Below are positions 36,101 to 45,929 of a stretch of 64,000 nt of DNA, piece by piece. Below the pieces are notes generated by a model. The model did not search any database, was not told the origin of the DNA, and saw nothing but the letters and a program-made list of their open reading frames with translations. The DNA is from G965202665 sp965243835 (GTDB taxonomy: Bacteria > Actinomycetota > Acidimicrobiia > Spongiisociales > Spongiisociaceae): positions 2,170,001-2,234,000 of the forward strand of contig OZ251578.1 of assembly GCA_965243835.1 (NCBI GenBank), given 5' to 3'. The translations under genes were made by a program, and so were the position numbers. Position 1 is the stretch's first letter; each line of letters begins with the position of its first letter.

Positions 36101-36344
36101 GGGATCCCCGGTCCCCGACCGTATGCAAGTAAGTTTCGTCTACCTCGGAGACGGCCTGCAAGCGGTCACCCACCAAGTAGACGAAGAGTGGCTGGCCCAA
36201 GCCCGCTCCCGCATCGAGGAGTTGCTGGAGGGCATCCGCGCCGAACGCTTCGACCCCTCCCCCTCCCCCGCCTGCCGCACCTGCGACTTCCAAAAGTTCT
36301 GCCCCGAAGGCCAAGCCTTCCTAACCGCCGACGGAGACGGCTAA
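33195..36344 (+). CDS. adnB: AdnB-like UvrD helicase / RecB nuclease subunit
   Basis: A 1049-residue partner of AdnA with the same layout: Walker A GAGTGKTT (29-36), DEYQDTD (about 239-245), TVHRAKGLEWDVVF, then a nuclease domain with GRVDAIYP and VDWKSG (about 941). Its Fe-S Cys are in YADCPKRF (about 819) and CRTCDFQKFC near the C-terminus. Both subunits keep helicase and nuclease residues, as in mycobacterial AdnAB. The ATG overlaps the adnA stop (ATGA), so the two are coupled. The stop overlaps the end of dtd on the other strand by four bases. Confidence 0.88.
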   Translation: MNPAPDFNPSPEQSDILDYELQPLRVVAGAGTGKTTTLAYRMAAVMSRHRLEPEQVLGVTFTNKAAFELGQRVREILNTGGEIDPDETDRQVEIYTYHGFAYDILVTYGSLVGVERDARIITPAVSRELLRRSVLAADCDYRALDITHLPTVTGNLLQLAGEMSANLILPADLLNDPPGEDETAVKRAELAQTLLVYGEEKQRLNLLDYGDLLHQAVTLVQEHPDIADRIRERYRCVLLDEYQDTDPAQRRLFRLLFGGGHRGIAVTSVGDPDQCIFEWRGASRYNFEAFDTDFPRSDGSPAETLGLSVNRRSDRLILDLANRIRSQIGEPSPSKNLRPLPGAGAGRVYASWHPDFRAEAEAVAEQARWEHKRGTPWSEMAVLFRKNKDMEAVRLALEAKEIPYQVADLGGLLKVPEVVETTAWLRILADPEDSPALARILLGSRFRLGMADLAPLARWSRRRPDDVDRGTRTLLEAVENLDDLEVSEEAARRLREFRDLYDLLLVEAQSATLSGLTRAVLTETGAWQDAESLPPAARLTARLNLYYLLDLTEQWAPLEGRRSLEGFLEHLKILEETPREEPDAARISGEEAVTLLTVHRAKGLEWDVVFLPALYDKNFPTQPRVLQDPLRHHYALPLELLEDPGPGEEIGAVDDEEARKEWLREKHYDQEWRLAYVAVTRARKALYLSGACWYELADSPEPKKKSDKPSELLEEARNLSGAEIPVWTDPPPERPEKLQPPAGERTPDPELGVTWDEALRRTLDDPAWAERKAGERGMRAAYDEAVAEMNEILLSLPDPVDAEPEDAPTRVGVTALVVYADCPKRFFWSEVDRLPRQPPGPGIKRGLELHRRIELFIRGTIPFEEMSGDLYDRSADEGLGGPAAPSSARTGWEAFRSSPYAARTPQAVETLFEVRVAPETWLRGRVDAIYPTDDGGWEIVDWKSGVPSTRESTLVQLQAYALAAAAGGLGSPVPDRMQVSFVYLGDGLQAVTHQVDEEWLAQARSRIEELLEGIRAERFDPSPSPACRTCDFQKFCPEGQAFLTADGDG

Positions 36345-36796
36345 ACGACTTTTCCGTTTTGGGTTTCCACCAGCAGGGTGAAGGGGCCGTTGTTGCGCAG
36401 GTCCACCAGCATCATCGCCCCGAAGCGGCCGCGGGCCACGGGGACGCCCTCGGCCTGCAGGCGAACCGCGAACTCGTCCACCAAGCGGGCGGCCTGGCCG
36501 GGGGGCGCGGCGGAGGTGAAACTGGGGCGACGGCCCCGTCGCACATCGCTCAGCAACGTGAACTGGCTGACCACCAAGGCCGAGCCGCCCACCTCCCGCA
36601 CCGACAGGTTGAACTTGCCGTCGCCGTCGGCGAAGATGCGCAGGCCCGCTATTTTGGAGGCCAAAGCGGCCGCATCGTCCCCGGTATCCGGGACGGCCAC
36701 CCCCACCAGGACCAGCAATCCCAGCCCCACCTCCCCCACTACCTTGTCCTCCACCGTCACCGAAGCCCGGTCTACCCGTTGCAAAAGGGCCCGCAT
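36341..36796 (-). CDS. dtd: D-aminoacyl-tRNA deacylase
   Basis: A 151-residue DTD-family enzyme that removes D-amino acids (and Gly from tRNA-Ala) from tRNA. It has the N-terminal MRALLQRV start, the SQFTL motif and the cross-subunit NGPFT motif near the C-terminus. The full length fits. A TAAAGT box ends exactly 7 bases before the ATG with no Shine-Dalgarno site, so the message is probably leaderless. It is convergent with adnB. Confidence 0.95.
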   Translation of the reverse strand: MRALLQRVDRASVTVEDKVVGEVGLGLLVLVGVAVPDTGDDAAALASKIAGLRIFADGDGKFNLSVREVGGSALVVSQFTLLSDVRRGRRPSFTSAAPPGQAARLVDEFAVRLQAEGVPVARGRFGAMMLVDLRNNGPFTLLVETQNGKVV

Positions 36797-36803
36797 GCCC
36801 CCT

Positions 36804-36809
36804 ACTTTA
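36804..36809 (-). promoter_or_regulatory. -10 box (TAAAGT) of leaderless dtd
   Basis: TANNNT hexamer 7 bases before the dtd start codon; no Shine-Dalgarno sequence follows. Confidence 0.5.
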
Positions 36810-36869
36810 CAATCCTCCCCTCCGGCGCGCGCCGGGGTGACGGCTTCTCGCAGATGAAGATTTTGCCAA

Positions 36870-37285
36870 CCGACCCCGCCCCCCGAAAATTCCAGGCGTT
36901 ATTTAACCCACCCACCCACCCCCCGCCCGCCCACCCTTAACATACCCAAAAATCGGAAACCAAACAAGAGGGTCGTTTTCCGGGACTCGGCAACGGATTG
37001 ACGAAACAACAAGCAAATGCCCCCTTTACGGGCTTAAGATATTTTTCGCGAGACGGACAACGAGCAGTGCCGGAAACTATGTCAACCCTCCACCATCCCC
37101 CGCTTCCCCGCCTCGCCAAAGGCCGGTATATAGGACCCGAAGACTTCGCCCAACCGACCCCGCCCCCACCCCGAAAAATCTAGGCGTTATTTAACCCACC
37201 TGCCCACCCCCCGCCCGCCCACCCTTAACATACCCAAAATTCAAATATCAAACAAGGGGGTCGTTTTTCGGGTTTGGGGTATCCT
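36870..37285 (-). repeat. intergenic repeat array C: two units, inverted relative to the other arrays
   Basis: Two related modules, about 36870-36985 and 37155-37285, share GGCGTTATTTAACCCACC, a C-rich run CCACCCCCCGCCCGCCCACC, TTAACATACCCAAA and ACAAG-GGGTCGTTTT-CGGG. Between them is a TTAAGATATTTTTCGCG segment. On the minus strand these features match, in order, the G-rich module repeated at 47.5-48.7 and 60.1-61.9 kb, so the array belongs to the same family in opposite orientation. It fills the divergent gap between dtd and plsB. No gene is seen here. Confidence 0.65.
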
Positions 37286-37326
37286 TCGCGATGCGGGGCT
37301 TATGGGCGCCGGGGGGCGGGGGTGTT

Positions 37327-37332
37327 TAATAT
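37327..37332 (+). promoter_or_regulatory. -10 box (TAATAT) of a leaderless plsB-like gene
   Basis: TAATAT ends 7 bases before the ATG at 37340; the GGGGGT between them is too close to act as a ribosome site. Confidence 0.5.
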
Positions 37333-37339
37333 CGGGGGT

Positions 37340-39676
37340 ATGGAACGGGAACGGCCGGGGGGCGGGTATGCGAACGTGTTGATGTTGGCGGAGGTCGCCC
37401 ATGGCGCGGAGGCGCGGCTGGTGCGGGAATGGGTGGCCCGCAACCGGCCGGAGGGGGCGTCCGTTGCGATCTTTTTTATTCCCTCCGCCCGGCGGAGGCG
37501 GAGGCCCCGGCGGGTGGTGCGCCGGCTGGCCGTCCGGCTGGACCGGGCGGATGATCCGTTGCTGGTTCCGGTGCGGGCGGTGTGGGCGGCGCCGGAGCGC
37601 AACGGGCGCCGCACCCTGGGCCTGCGCGACTTCCTCACCTTGCGGGACCCCCGCTATCCGGGGCGGATGGCCGGACGTTTCCTCCTGGCCCGGCGGCCGG
37701 GGAGGGCGCGCGTCGCGGCCGGGGAGGCGGCCCTCCTGTCCGAGGTGCGCCGGGCGTGGGCGGAGCGGGGAAAGGCGGAACCGCTGGCCCGCTTCGTCGT
37801 CCGCCGCGCCCTGCTCGCCTTGGAGCGGGCGGAACGGGAAATCCGGGGGGCCCGCTACAAAATCCCCCGGCTGGTGCGGCACGACATCCTGGCCGACGCC
37901 GCTTTCCAAAAAGGTTTGTCGGAAACCGCCCGCCGCGCCGGGCGCAACCCCCAAAACGCCCCGGCCGCCGCCCGCCGTTACCTCCGGGAAATAGCCGCCG
38001 CCCACTCCCCGTTCGTGATCGACCTGGTGGCGGCCGCCACCCGTTTGCTGTACCGGCGGGGCTACGAAGCCATCCGTTACGACCCGGCGGAGCTGGAGCG
38101 GGTCGCGCAACTGGCGGCCCGCTATCCGGTGGCGTTCCTGCCCTCGCACCGCTCCAACATGGACCGCCTGTCCCTGCAGTTCCTGCTGTGGGAAAACGAC
38201 CACCCGCCCAATCACACCGCGGGCGGCATCAACATGAACTTCTTTCCGGCGGGCCCGATTATCCGCCGGGCGGGGGTGTTTTTCATCCGCCGCTCCTTCC
38301 GCGGCAACCCGGTTTACAAATACGTGTTGCGCTCCTACATCGATTACCTGGTGGAAAAACGTTTCCCGCTGGAATGGTACATCGAGGGCGGGCGCAGCCG
38401 CACCGGAAAAATGCTCGCCCCCCGCTACGGCCTGCTCAGCTACGTAGCGGAATCCCTGCAAGCCGGGAAAGCCGAAGATGTCTATCTGATACCGGTGGCC
38501 ATCGGCTACGACCAGATCTTCGAGGCGGCCGCCTATGCGGCCGAACAGCGGGGAGCGGCCAAACAGAAAGAAAACCTGGCCTGGATGACGGCGAGCATCC
38601 GGCGGTTGCGCAAACGACACGGGGCCATCCACCTCCGCTTCGGGGAACCGCTGTCCCTGCGGGAGTCCCTGGGCCGGTCCGCCTCCGGCCCGTCCCGCAA
38701 CCTGGCCGTCCGCAAAACCGCTTTTGAGGTGTGCGCGCGCATCAACCGGGTGACTCCCGTCACCCCCGCCTCGCTGGTTACGGGAATGTTGCTGGTGGCG
38801 GGAGGGGACGGCCTGTCCCGGGAAGAACTGACCGCCGCCCTGGCCGAGTTGGCGGAGGACGCCGCCGACCGGAGCCTGCCCGCAACCGAACCCTTGGCCG
38901 ACTTGCTCACCGGCCGGGGTCTGGACCGGGCGCTGGGCATCCTCGCCGAACACGGCCTCGCCGAAACCCGGCCCGTCCCGGACGGCCCCCCGGTCTGCCG
39001 GATCGTCCCCGGCCGGCACCTGCAAGCCGCTTTCTACCGCAACGGCGTGGTCCACTTTTACCTCATCCGGGCCGCGGCGGAACTGGGCTTGGCCGCCGTG
39101 GCCGCCGCCCCGGCCGCCTGCGACCGCCCCGCCCTGTTCCGGGAGCGGACCCTGCGGTTGCGGGATCTGCTCAAGTTCGACTTCTTCTTCCCCGCCCGGG
39201 GCGAATTTCACCGGGAGACGGCGGCCGAGCTGTCCCGCCGCAACCGGGACTGGGAGCGCGTCCTGGCCGGGGGAGGAGCCGGGGAGCTGCTGGCGGAACT
39301 CGCCCCCCACCGCGCCCCCTGGGCGTTGCGCTCCTTCTTGGAGGCCTACCGCATCGCCGCCGTGGAACTGCACGAGCGCCCGCCCGACAGCCCATGGAAC
39401 GAGCAGGATTTTCTGACCGACGCCCTGCGCCGGGGAGAGGGCCTGTTGCGGGAGGGGGTCGTCGGGGACCCCTCCGCCCTGTCCCGTTCCTTGTTCGCAA
39501 CGGCCCTGCGGCTGGCCGAACATCGCCGCCTGCTCGCACCCGGAACCTCCGGCGGGGAGGCACGCCTCGCCGAACGGCGCCGGGAGTGGCGGGAGGAAAT
39601 GGAAGACCTGGGGGAGCTGATGTCCCGGCTCGCCGCCCGACCCGGCACCGGGCGCAACGGGCGGGTAATAATATAG
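37340..39676 (+). CDS. plsB: glycerol-3-phosphate acyltransferase, PlsB type
   Basis: A 778-residue acyltransferase that places the first fatty acyl chain on glycerol 3-phosphate in phospholipid synthesis. The catalytic H270-R-S-N-M-D275 (HxxxxD), the RRAGVFFIRRSF block and the substrate-binding E349-GGRSRTGK block are those of PlsB. The length fits long bacterial PlsB proteins. The ATG at 37340 is chosen because of the TAATAT box 7 bases upstream. A TTG at 37274 and in-frame codons between are in repeat-like sequence and unlikely. It ends nine bases before the E1 alpha gene. Confidence 0.87.
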   Translation: MERERPGGGYANVLMLAEVAHGAEARLVREWVARNRPEGASVAIFFIPSARRRRRPRRVVRRLAVRLDRADDPLLVPVRAVWAAPERNGRRTLGLRDFLTLRDPRYPGRMAGRFLLARRPGRARVAAGEAALLSEVRRAWAERGKAEPLARFVVRRALLALERAEREIRGARYKIPRLVRHDILADAAFQKGLSETARRAGRNPQNAPAAARRYLREIAAAHSPFVIDLVAAATRLLYRRGYEAIRYDPAELERVAQLAARYPVAFLPSHRSNMDRLSLQFLLWENDHPPNHTAGGINMNFFPAGPIIRRAGVFFIRRSFRGNPVYKYVLRSYIDYLVEKRFPLEWYIEGGRSRTGKMLAPRYGLLSYVAESLQAGKAEDVYLIPVAIGYDQIFEAAAYAAEQRGAAKQKENLAWMTASIRRLRKRHGAIHLRFGEPLSLRESLGRSASGPSRNLAVRKTAFEVCARINRVTPVTPASLVTGMLLVAGGDGLSREELTAALAELAEDAADRSLPATEPLADLLTGRGLDRALGILAEHGLAETRPVPDGPPVCRIVPGRHLQAAFYRNGVVHFYLIRAAAELGLAAVAAAPAACDRPALFRERTLRLRDLLKFDFFFPARGEFHRETAAELSRRNRDWERVLAGGGAGELLAELAPHRAPWALRSFLEAYRIAAVELHERPPDSPWNEQDFLTDALRRGEGLLREGVVGDPSALSRSLFATALRLAEHRRLLAPGTSGGEARLAERRREWREEMEDLGELMSRLAARPGTGRNGRVII

Positions 39677-39677
39677 T
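39672..39677 (+). promoter_or_regulatory. -10 box (TATAGT) of leaderless E1 alpha gene
   Basis: TATAGT overlaps the plsB stop codon and ends exactly 7 bases before the ATG at 39685. No Shine-Dalgarno site is present. Confidence 0.55.
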
Positions 39678-39684
39678 TGAGAAA

Positions 39685-40781
<1,097 letters not shown>

Positions 40782-40785
<4 letters not shown>

Positions 40786-41816
40786 GCGCCGAGGGCGGCA
40801 ACTTCGGATTCGCCGAAACGGAGGCCCCCGCCAAGCGGGACGACGGGGAAATGACCTATCTGGAAGCGATCAGCGACGGGTTGCACACTGAAATGCGCCG
40901 CGACCCGGACGTGCTGGTGATGGGCGAGGACATCGGCGGGGACTTCGGAGGGGCGTTCAAAATCACCAAGGGCTTCGAGAAAGAGTTCGGGTCCCGGCGG
41001 GTGATCAACACCCCCCTGTGCGAGCAGACTTTCGTCGGGGCGGCCAACGGCATGGCCCTGATGGGGTTGCGGCCGGTGGTGGAAATGCAGTTCGCCGACT
41101 TCATCTCCACCGCCTTCGACGCCATCGTCCACTACGCGGCCAGCAACTTCTACCGCTGGGGGGCTCCGATTCCCTGGGTGATCCGGGCTCCGTGCGACGG
41201 GGGGATACGCTCCGGGCCGTACCACAGCGGGAACCCGGAGGCGTGGTTCGTGCACACCCCCGGCCTGAAAGTGGCCGCCCCCTCTACGCCCGCCGACGCC
41301 AAAGGCCTGCTGATTTCCGCCATCCGGGACGACAACCCGGTCATCTTCTTCGAGGCCAAAAACCTGTACCGGAGCATCCGCGGACCGGTGCCGGAGGGGG
41401 AGCACATTGTTCCGCTGGGGTCGGCCCGGACGGCGCGGGAAGGGTCGGACGTCAGCGTCGTCACCTACGGGGCCCAGGTGCATCAGGCTTTGGCCGCGGC
41501 CGGGGAGGTCGCCCCGGAAATATCGGCGGAGGTGGTGGACCTACGCACCTTGAAACCGTTGGACGAAGAAGCCATCCTGGCCTCGGTGCGCAAAACCGGC
41601 CGGGCCCTGGTGGTTCATTCCGCCGTCCGGCTGGCCGGAGCGGGGGCGGAAGTAGCCGCCCTCATCGCCGAGGCGGCCTTTGAATACTTGGACGCCCCGG
41701 TGGAAAGGCTGGGCGGCTTGGATACGCCGGTGCCGTTCAGCCCCCCGCTGGAGGACGCCTACCGCCCCGACTCGGCCAAAATAGCCGCCGCCCTGCGCCG
41801 CCTGGCCGCCTTCTGA
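40782..41816 (+). CDS. 2-oxoacid dehydrogenase E1 component, beta subunit
   Basis: A 344-residue partner of the E1 alpha subunit. It shows MTYLEAISDGL, the catalytic-site region VLVMGEDIGGDFGGAF, NTPLCEQTFVGAANGMA, and the C-terminal transketolase-like domain with VDLRTLKPLDEE. The ATG overlaps the alpha stop (ATGA), so the two are coupled. An alpha/beta hydrolase follows, an order that recalls acetoin-dehydrogenase loci where the third protein fuses a lipoyl domain to such a hydrolase; here the lipoyl part is missing. Confidence 0.9.
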
Positions 41817-41874
41817 CCCGCCGCCGGTTCCCCGCCGGACAATTAACCCGGCGCGGGCTAGCATGCGCGCCGGG

Positions 41875-42768
41875 ATGGAACGTTTCACCATCGAGTTGCG
41901 GGGGCCGGTGCACGGAATCGACTACGGCGGGGAGGGGCGGCTGGTGTTGCTGGTGCACGGGCTGGGCGGTTCCTCCATCAACTGGACGGAGGTCGGGGAG
42001 GGGATGACCCGTCTGGGGAGGGTGGTGGCCCCCGACCTGCCCGGCTTCGGGCGCTCCCCCCCGGCGGGCCGTTCCGCGACGGTGCGCAAACTGGCCGCTT
42101 TCCTGGCCGATTTCATCGAGGCGCGCACCGACCGTCCGGCGGTATTGGCGGGCAACTCCATGGGGGCTCTGATCGTAATGTTGCTGGCCGGGGAGCGCCC
42201 CGACCTGGCGGAGCGCCTGATACTGATCGACCCGCCCGCCCCCGGCGGCGACCTGCGCTCCCTCAACCCGATCTGGGCGGCGACCATGCCCGTCTATTTC
42301 ATACCGGGCGCCAACCGGGCGCTGATGGCCTGGGTGTACCGGCGGGAAACCCTCCGGCAAAGGGCCGAGGACGGACTGCGGGTGCTGGCGGGCCGCGACT
42401 CCCGCATCCCGGACGAAACCATCCGCCTCCATTTGGATGCGGCCTTGGAACGCACCCACATGCCCTGGGTCTACCGAACCTACTTCAAGGCCTACCGTTC
42501 CATTTTCCGGCAACTGTTCCCCGCCTGGAAATACGACCGGATGGCGCGCCGCATCGCCGCCCCCGTGTTGCTGGTGCACGGCACCGCCGACTCGGTGGTC
42601 CCTTACCGGGCCGCCCAGCGGCTGGCCGGCCTCCGCCCCGACTGGACTTTCGCCCCCCTGGTGGGGGCGGGCCATATCGCCATGCTGGAAGCCCCCCGCC
42701 TGTTCCTGGATTTGGCCTCCGACTTCCTGGGCCGGCCCGCCGCCGGCGGCCGACCGCCCGGCGACTGA
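41875..42768 (+). CDS. alpha/beta hydrolase
   Basis: A 297-residue hydrolase with the HG oxyanion region (LVHGLGGSS), nucleophile elbow G-N-S-M-G in LAGNSMGALI, an Asp in HGTADSVVP and the catalytic His in GAGHIAMLE. The start at 41875 is preferred over the ATG at 41863, which overlaps a TAGCAT box. The fold is clear but the substrate is not. It follows the E1 genes after about 58 bases but has its own likely promoter. Confidence 0.82.
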   Translation: MERFTIELRGPVHGIDYGGEGRLVLLVHGLGGSSINWTEVGEGMTRLGRVVAPDLPGFGRSPPAGRSATVRKLAAFLADFIEARTDRPAVLAGNSMGALIVMLLAGERPDLAERLILIDPPAPGGDLRSLNPIWAATMPVYFIPGANRALMAWVYRRETLRQRAEDGLRVLAGRDSRIPDETIRLHLDAALERTHMPWVYRTYFKAYRSIFRQLFPAWKYDRMARRIAAPVLLVHGTADSVVPYRAAQRLAGLRPDWTFAPLVGAGHIAMLEAPRLFLDLASDFLGRPAAGGRPPGD

Positions 42769-42901
42769 CGCGGGGCCTGGTCCCGGTAAAATTCAGCCCC
42801 CTGTAAACTGCCTCTATGACGACCTCCGCGGGCGGGCGCCGACGACCCGCCCCGACAACCGACGGCAACCTACCGATACATACCGACCAAGGAGGAAGGA
42901 A

Positions 42902-43594
42902 ATGGCGAACAAACCCGAAGCGGTTTTCAAACCCCTGTACACGATGGAAGAGGCGGCGGCCATCGCCCAGATTCCGGTCGACACCGTGGCGGAATGGGCG
43001 CAACCCCCCGAGTTCATCGTCAGCCTGGAAGATCCCCGTCCCGACCAACCGTCCATCGCCTTCATCGGGATGGCGGAACTGCTGGTGCTGGCCACCATCA
43101 ACCCGGACCAGGAATTTTTGGAGCATTTCTACCCGGCTCTGCCTTTCCTGGAATACAAATTTGGAAGAAAGCACCCCATAGCCCACTACTGGTTCAAACA
43201 CGACGGACCCAAGTTGCTGTGGGAATACTACAACCTTCATTCCTCGCCGGACCAGTCCGAGAAACTGCTGTACGTCCACGGGGACTACGTCCGCTACGTG
43301 GATGTGATTAATCATTTCCTGTTCTGGTCGGACTACCACTATCAAAACAAATACATGCAGCAAATTCGCCTGCCCCAGTTCGCAACGGCCACCGTTTTCA
43401 TGGATACCGAAAACCACTCCGGCGCCCCCTATTTCAAAGAAGGCGGCAACCGGGTGGACGAGGTGGTCAACGCTTTCCTGGAAGGCGAGTCACTGCAAGA
43501 ATGTTCCTTGAAATACGATGTGCCGGTTTTTCATATCGAAGACGTCCTGAAAAACAAGGACAAACCCTTGTACAACCCCGCGGCGGCCCGCTGA
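42902..43594 (+). CDS. HTH / DUF433-like antitoxin-type protein
   Basis: A 230-residue protein. The N-terminal YTMEEAAAIAQIPVDTVAEW looks like a MerR/excisionase-type helix-turn-helix, and the C-terminal NRVDEVVNAFLEGESLQECS resembles DUF433, a short helix-turn-helix found in VapB45-like antitoxins. The middle is rich in Tyr, His and Phe. GGAGGAAGGAA before ATG is a strong ribosome site. No toxin gene lies next to it, so a toxin-antitoxin role is not supported. A DNA-binding regulator is the safest reading. Confidence 0.55.
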   Translation: MANKPEAVFKPLYTMEEAAAIAQIPVDTVAEWAQPPEFIVSLEDPRPDQPSIAFIGMAELLVLATINPDQEFLEHFYPALPFLEYKFGRKHPIAHYWFKHDGPKLLWEYYNLHSSPDQSEKLLYVHGDYVRYVDVINHFLFWSDYHYQNKYMQQIRLPQFATATVFMDTENHSGAPYFKEGGNRVDEVVNAFLEGESLQECSLKYDVPVFHIEDVLKNKDKPLYNPAAAR

Positions 43595-43685
43595 AACAAA
43601 CCCCGGATAAACCCTCCGCCCCGGCGGACAATGCGGAACGGGGCGCGCCCGGCTTGTCAATCCCCGGCGAAAACCCCGTCGGGGC

Positions 43686-45929
43686 TCATCCGTCTCCGCC
43701 GGGGGCGGGCAGGGCCACATGCTCGGGGCGCACCGGGGCCCGGTTCAGGTCCAGGCCGGTGGCGTCCCGGATGGCGGCCACCACCGCCGCCGTCGAGGAC
43801 ACGGTGGGCGGCTCCCCCACTCCTTTGGCCCCGAAAGGACCCACCGGGCCCGGCTCTTCCACCACCTCCACCCCCACCTCCGGCGCGTCCAGGAAAGTGG
43901 GCAACAGGTAATCGGTGAACGTGGGGTTTTTAATCACCCCCTCCTCCACCACGATCTCCTCCAAAACGGCCAGCCCCACCCCCTGCATAATCCCCCCTTC
44001 GATCTGGCCCGTCACCGACTCGGGATTAATCATGTATCCCACGTCCTGCACCGTGTCCACCGCCGCCACCCGGAACAATCCCAACTCCCGGTCCACGTCC
44101 ACCACCGCCCGGTGGGCGGCCAGGGCGAAATCAACATGCAAGTTTCCCTGGCCGTTTTCATCCGGCTCCTCGGTGGGCGGATGGCGGAAGCGGACGTGAT
44201 GTTCCAGGTTCCCCTCCCGGCACAGGTCGGCCAGGGACATGACCAGTTCCCCGTCCCGCCATACCCCGTCATCGTCCAGCCGGTCCCCCCCTCCCCGCCG
44301 CAAGGCCTCCTCCCGCACCTTGCGGCAGGCTTCCAGAACCGCCCCGCCGGTCATCTGCGTCTGCCGGGAGGCGGAGGAGGAACCGGCCGAACCGATGCGG
44401 GAAGTGTCGTCGAAGTAGACCACCGTATCCTGGATTCCCAGCGCGGTGCGGGCGATCTGCGCGCAAGCCTCCCCCAGCCCCTGCCCCACCTCCACCGCCG
44501 CGGTGCGCACCTCCGCCCCGAACGGAGTGAGAACCACCCTGGCTTCGGCGTAATCGTCGAACCCCTCCGAGAAGCACAGGTTTTTGATGCCGATGGCGTA
44601 GCCCACTCCCCGGCGGACTTTTTCGGGCGCGGCGGCGAGGCCGGTCCCGCCGGGCAACAGGCGGGGATCGCCCCCCTCCGCCGGGGGCGGCTCCGGCATG
44701 GCCCGCAAACGTTGCAAGAGTTCCGCCGCCGGCAACGGGGTTTCCAAAATCTGCCCGGTGGTGTTCAAAGGATCGCCGGTGCGCAGGGCGTTGCGGATGC
44801 GCAACTCCACCCGGTCCATTCCCAGGGCGTCGGCCAGTTTGTCCATCTGCGCCTCGTGCGCGAAACAGGCCTGCACCGCCCCGAAACCGCGCATGGCCCC
44901 GCACGGCGGGTTGTTGGTGCGCACCGCCGTCCCCTCCACCGTCACCGAATCGCACCGGTAGGGGCCGACGGCGTGGAAGACAGCGTTGCCGATCACGGCA
45001 CTGCTGGTGGAATGGAACGCCCCCCCGTCGATGATGATCCGGGCCCGCACCCGGCGCAGGGTCCCGTCCGGGTCCGCCTCATGCCGATACCACATACGGG
45101 CCGGATGACGGTGCACATGCCCCGTGAAACTTTCCTGGCGGCTGTAAATCATTTTCACCGGCCGCCCGGTGCGCAGGGCCAGCAGGCACAAGTGTATTTG
45201 CAGGCTGACGTCCTCCCGGGCTCCGAACGCTCCCCCCACCCCGGCGTGATGCACCCGCACCATGTCGTCCTCCACCCCCAGGCAGGCCACGATCTGGCCG
45301 TGGTCGGCGTGGGTCCATTGGGTGGCGATATGCAGGTCCACGCCCCCTTGCCCGTCGGGGATCGCCAACCCGGATTCGGTGCCCAGCGGGGCCTGGTCCT
45401 GCATCCCCACCTCGTAATAGCCTTCCACCGCCACCCGGCCCTGCTCTTGTTGCGGGCCGCGGCGCACCCACTGGGTGCGGAAAATGGAACCGGCGGACGC
45501 GGCCTCCTCCGGGTCGGTGAGAGGCGGGGAGGTTTCGTAGTCGACGGCGACGGCCTCCGCCGCCCGGCGGGCCGTTTCCGGATGGTCGGCGGCCACCAAA
45601 GCCACCGGCTGCCCCCAGTATTCCACTTCTTCGGAGCCGAGCACCGGCTGGTCGGCATGTTCCAACCCGAAAGTTTTGGAACCGGGAACGTCCTCGTTGA
45701 ACAGGACGGCCCGCACCCCGGTCATGGCCAAGGCGGGGGCGGCGTCCAGCCGCGTCACCCGGGCTTTGGGATGGGGGCTGCGCAGGGTGGCCCCCCACAA
45801 CATCCCCTCGATGTGCAGGTCGGAGGAGTAAAGGTAGGTTCCGTCCACTTTGGGGACGCCATCCGCCCGCACCGGGGACTCCCCGACGCCGCCTTCCACC
45901 CGGCGGCGGGCGGGGGCCCGGACGGTCAT
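43686..45929 (-). CDS. molybdenum hydroxylase large subunit (xanthine dehydrogenase type)
   Basis: A 747-residue molybdopterin-binding subunit. The substrate-site block PCGAMRGFGAVQACFAHE is that of xanthine dehydrogenases. It lacks the CO dehydrogenase active-site loop, although the gene order is as in cox operons. The base catalyst is E706 in GAKGVGE, and EVGQGLG binds the cofactor. The ATG at 45929 has GGGGAGG and overlaps the TGA of the small subunit gene. With the two smaller subunits it would hydroxylate a purine or similar heterocycle and pass electrons via Fe-S to FAD. Confidence 0.9.
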   Translation of the reverse strand: MTVRAPARRRVEGGVGESPVRADGVPKVDGTYLYSSDLHIEGMLWGATLRSPHPKARVTRLDAAPALAMTGVRAVLFNEDVPGSKTFGLEHADQPVLGSEEVEYWGQPVALVAADHPETARRAAEAVAVDYETSPPLTDPEEAASAGSIFRTQWVRRGPQQEQGRVAVEGYYEVGMQDQAPLGTESGLAIPDGQGGVDLHIATQWTHADHGQIVACLGVEDDMVRVHHAGVGGAFGAREDVSLQIHLCLLALRTGRPVKMIYSRQESFTGHVHRHPARMWYRHEADPDGTLRRVRARIIIDGGAFHSTSSAVIGNAVFHAVGPYRCDSVTVEGTAVRTNNPPCGAMRGFGAVQACFAHEAQMDKLADALGMDRVELRIRNALRTGDPLNTTGQILETPLPAAELLQRLRAMPEPPPAEGGDPRLLPGGTGLAAAPEKVRRGVGYAIGIKNLCFSEGFDDYAEARVVLTPFGAEVRTAAVEVGQGLGEACAQIARTALGIQDTVVYFDDTSRIGSAGSSSASRQTQMTGGAVLEACRKVREEALRRGGGDRLDDDGVWRDGELVMSLADLCREGNLEHHVRFRHPPTEEPDENGQGNLHVDFALAAHRAVVDVDRELGLFRVAAVDTVQDVGYMINPESVTGQIEGGIMQGVGLAVLEEIVVEEGVIKNPTFTDYLLPTFLDAPEVGVEVVEEPGPVGPFGAKGVGEPPTVSSTAAVVAAIRDATGLDLNRAPVRPEHVALPAPGGDG

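Noticed and set aside
42902..43594. Toxin-antitoxin module
   Set aside because: The DUF433-like end suggests an antitoxin, but neither neighbour is a toxin gene.
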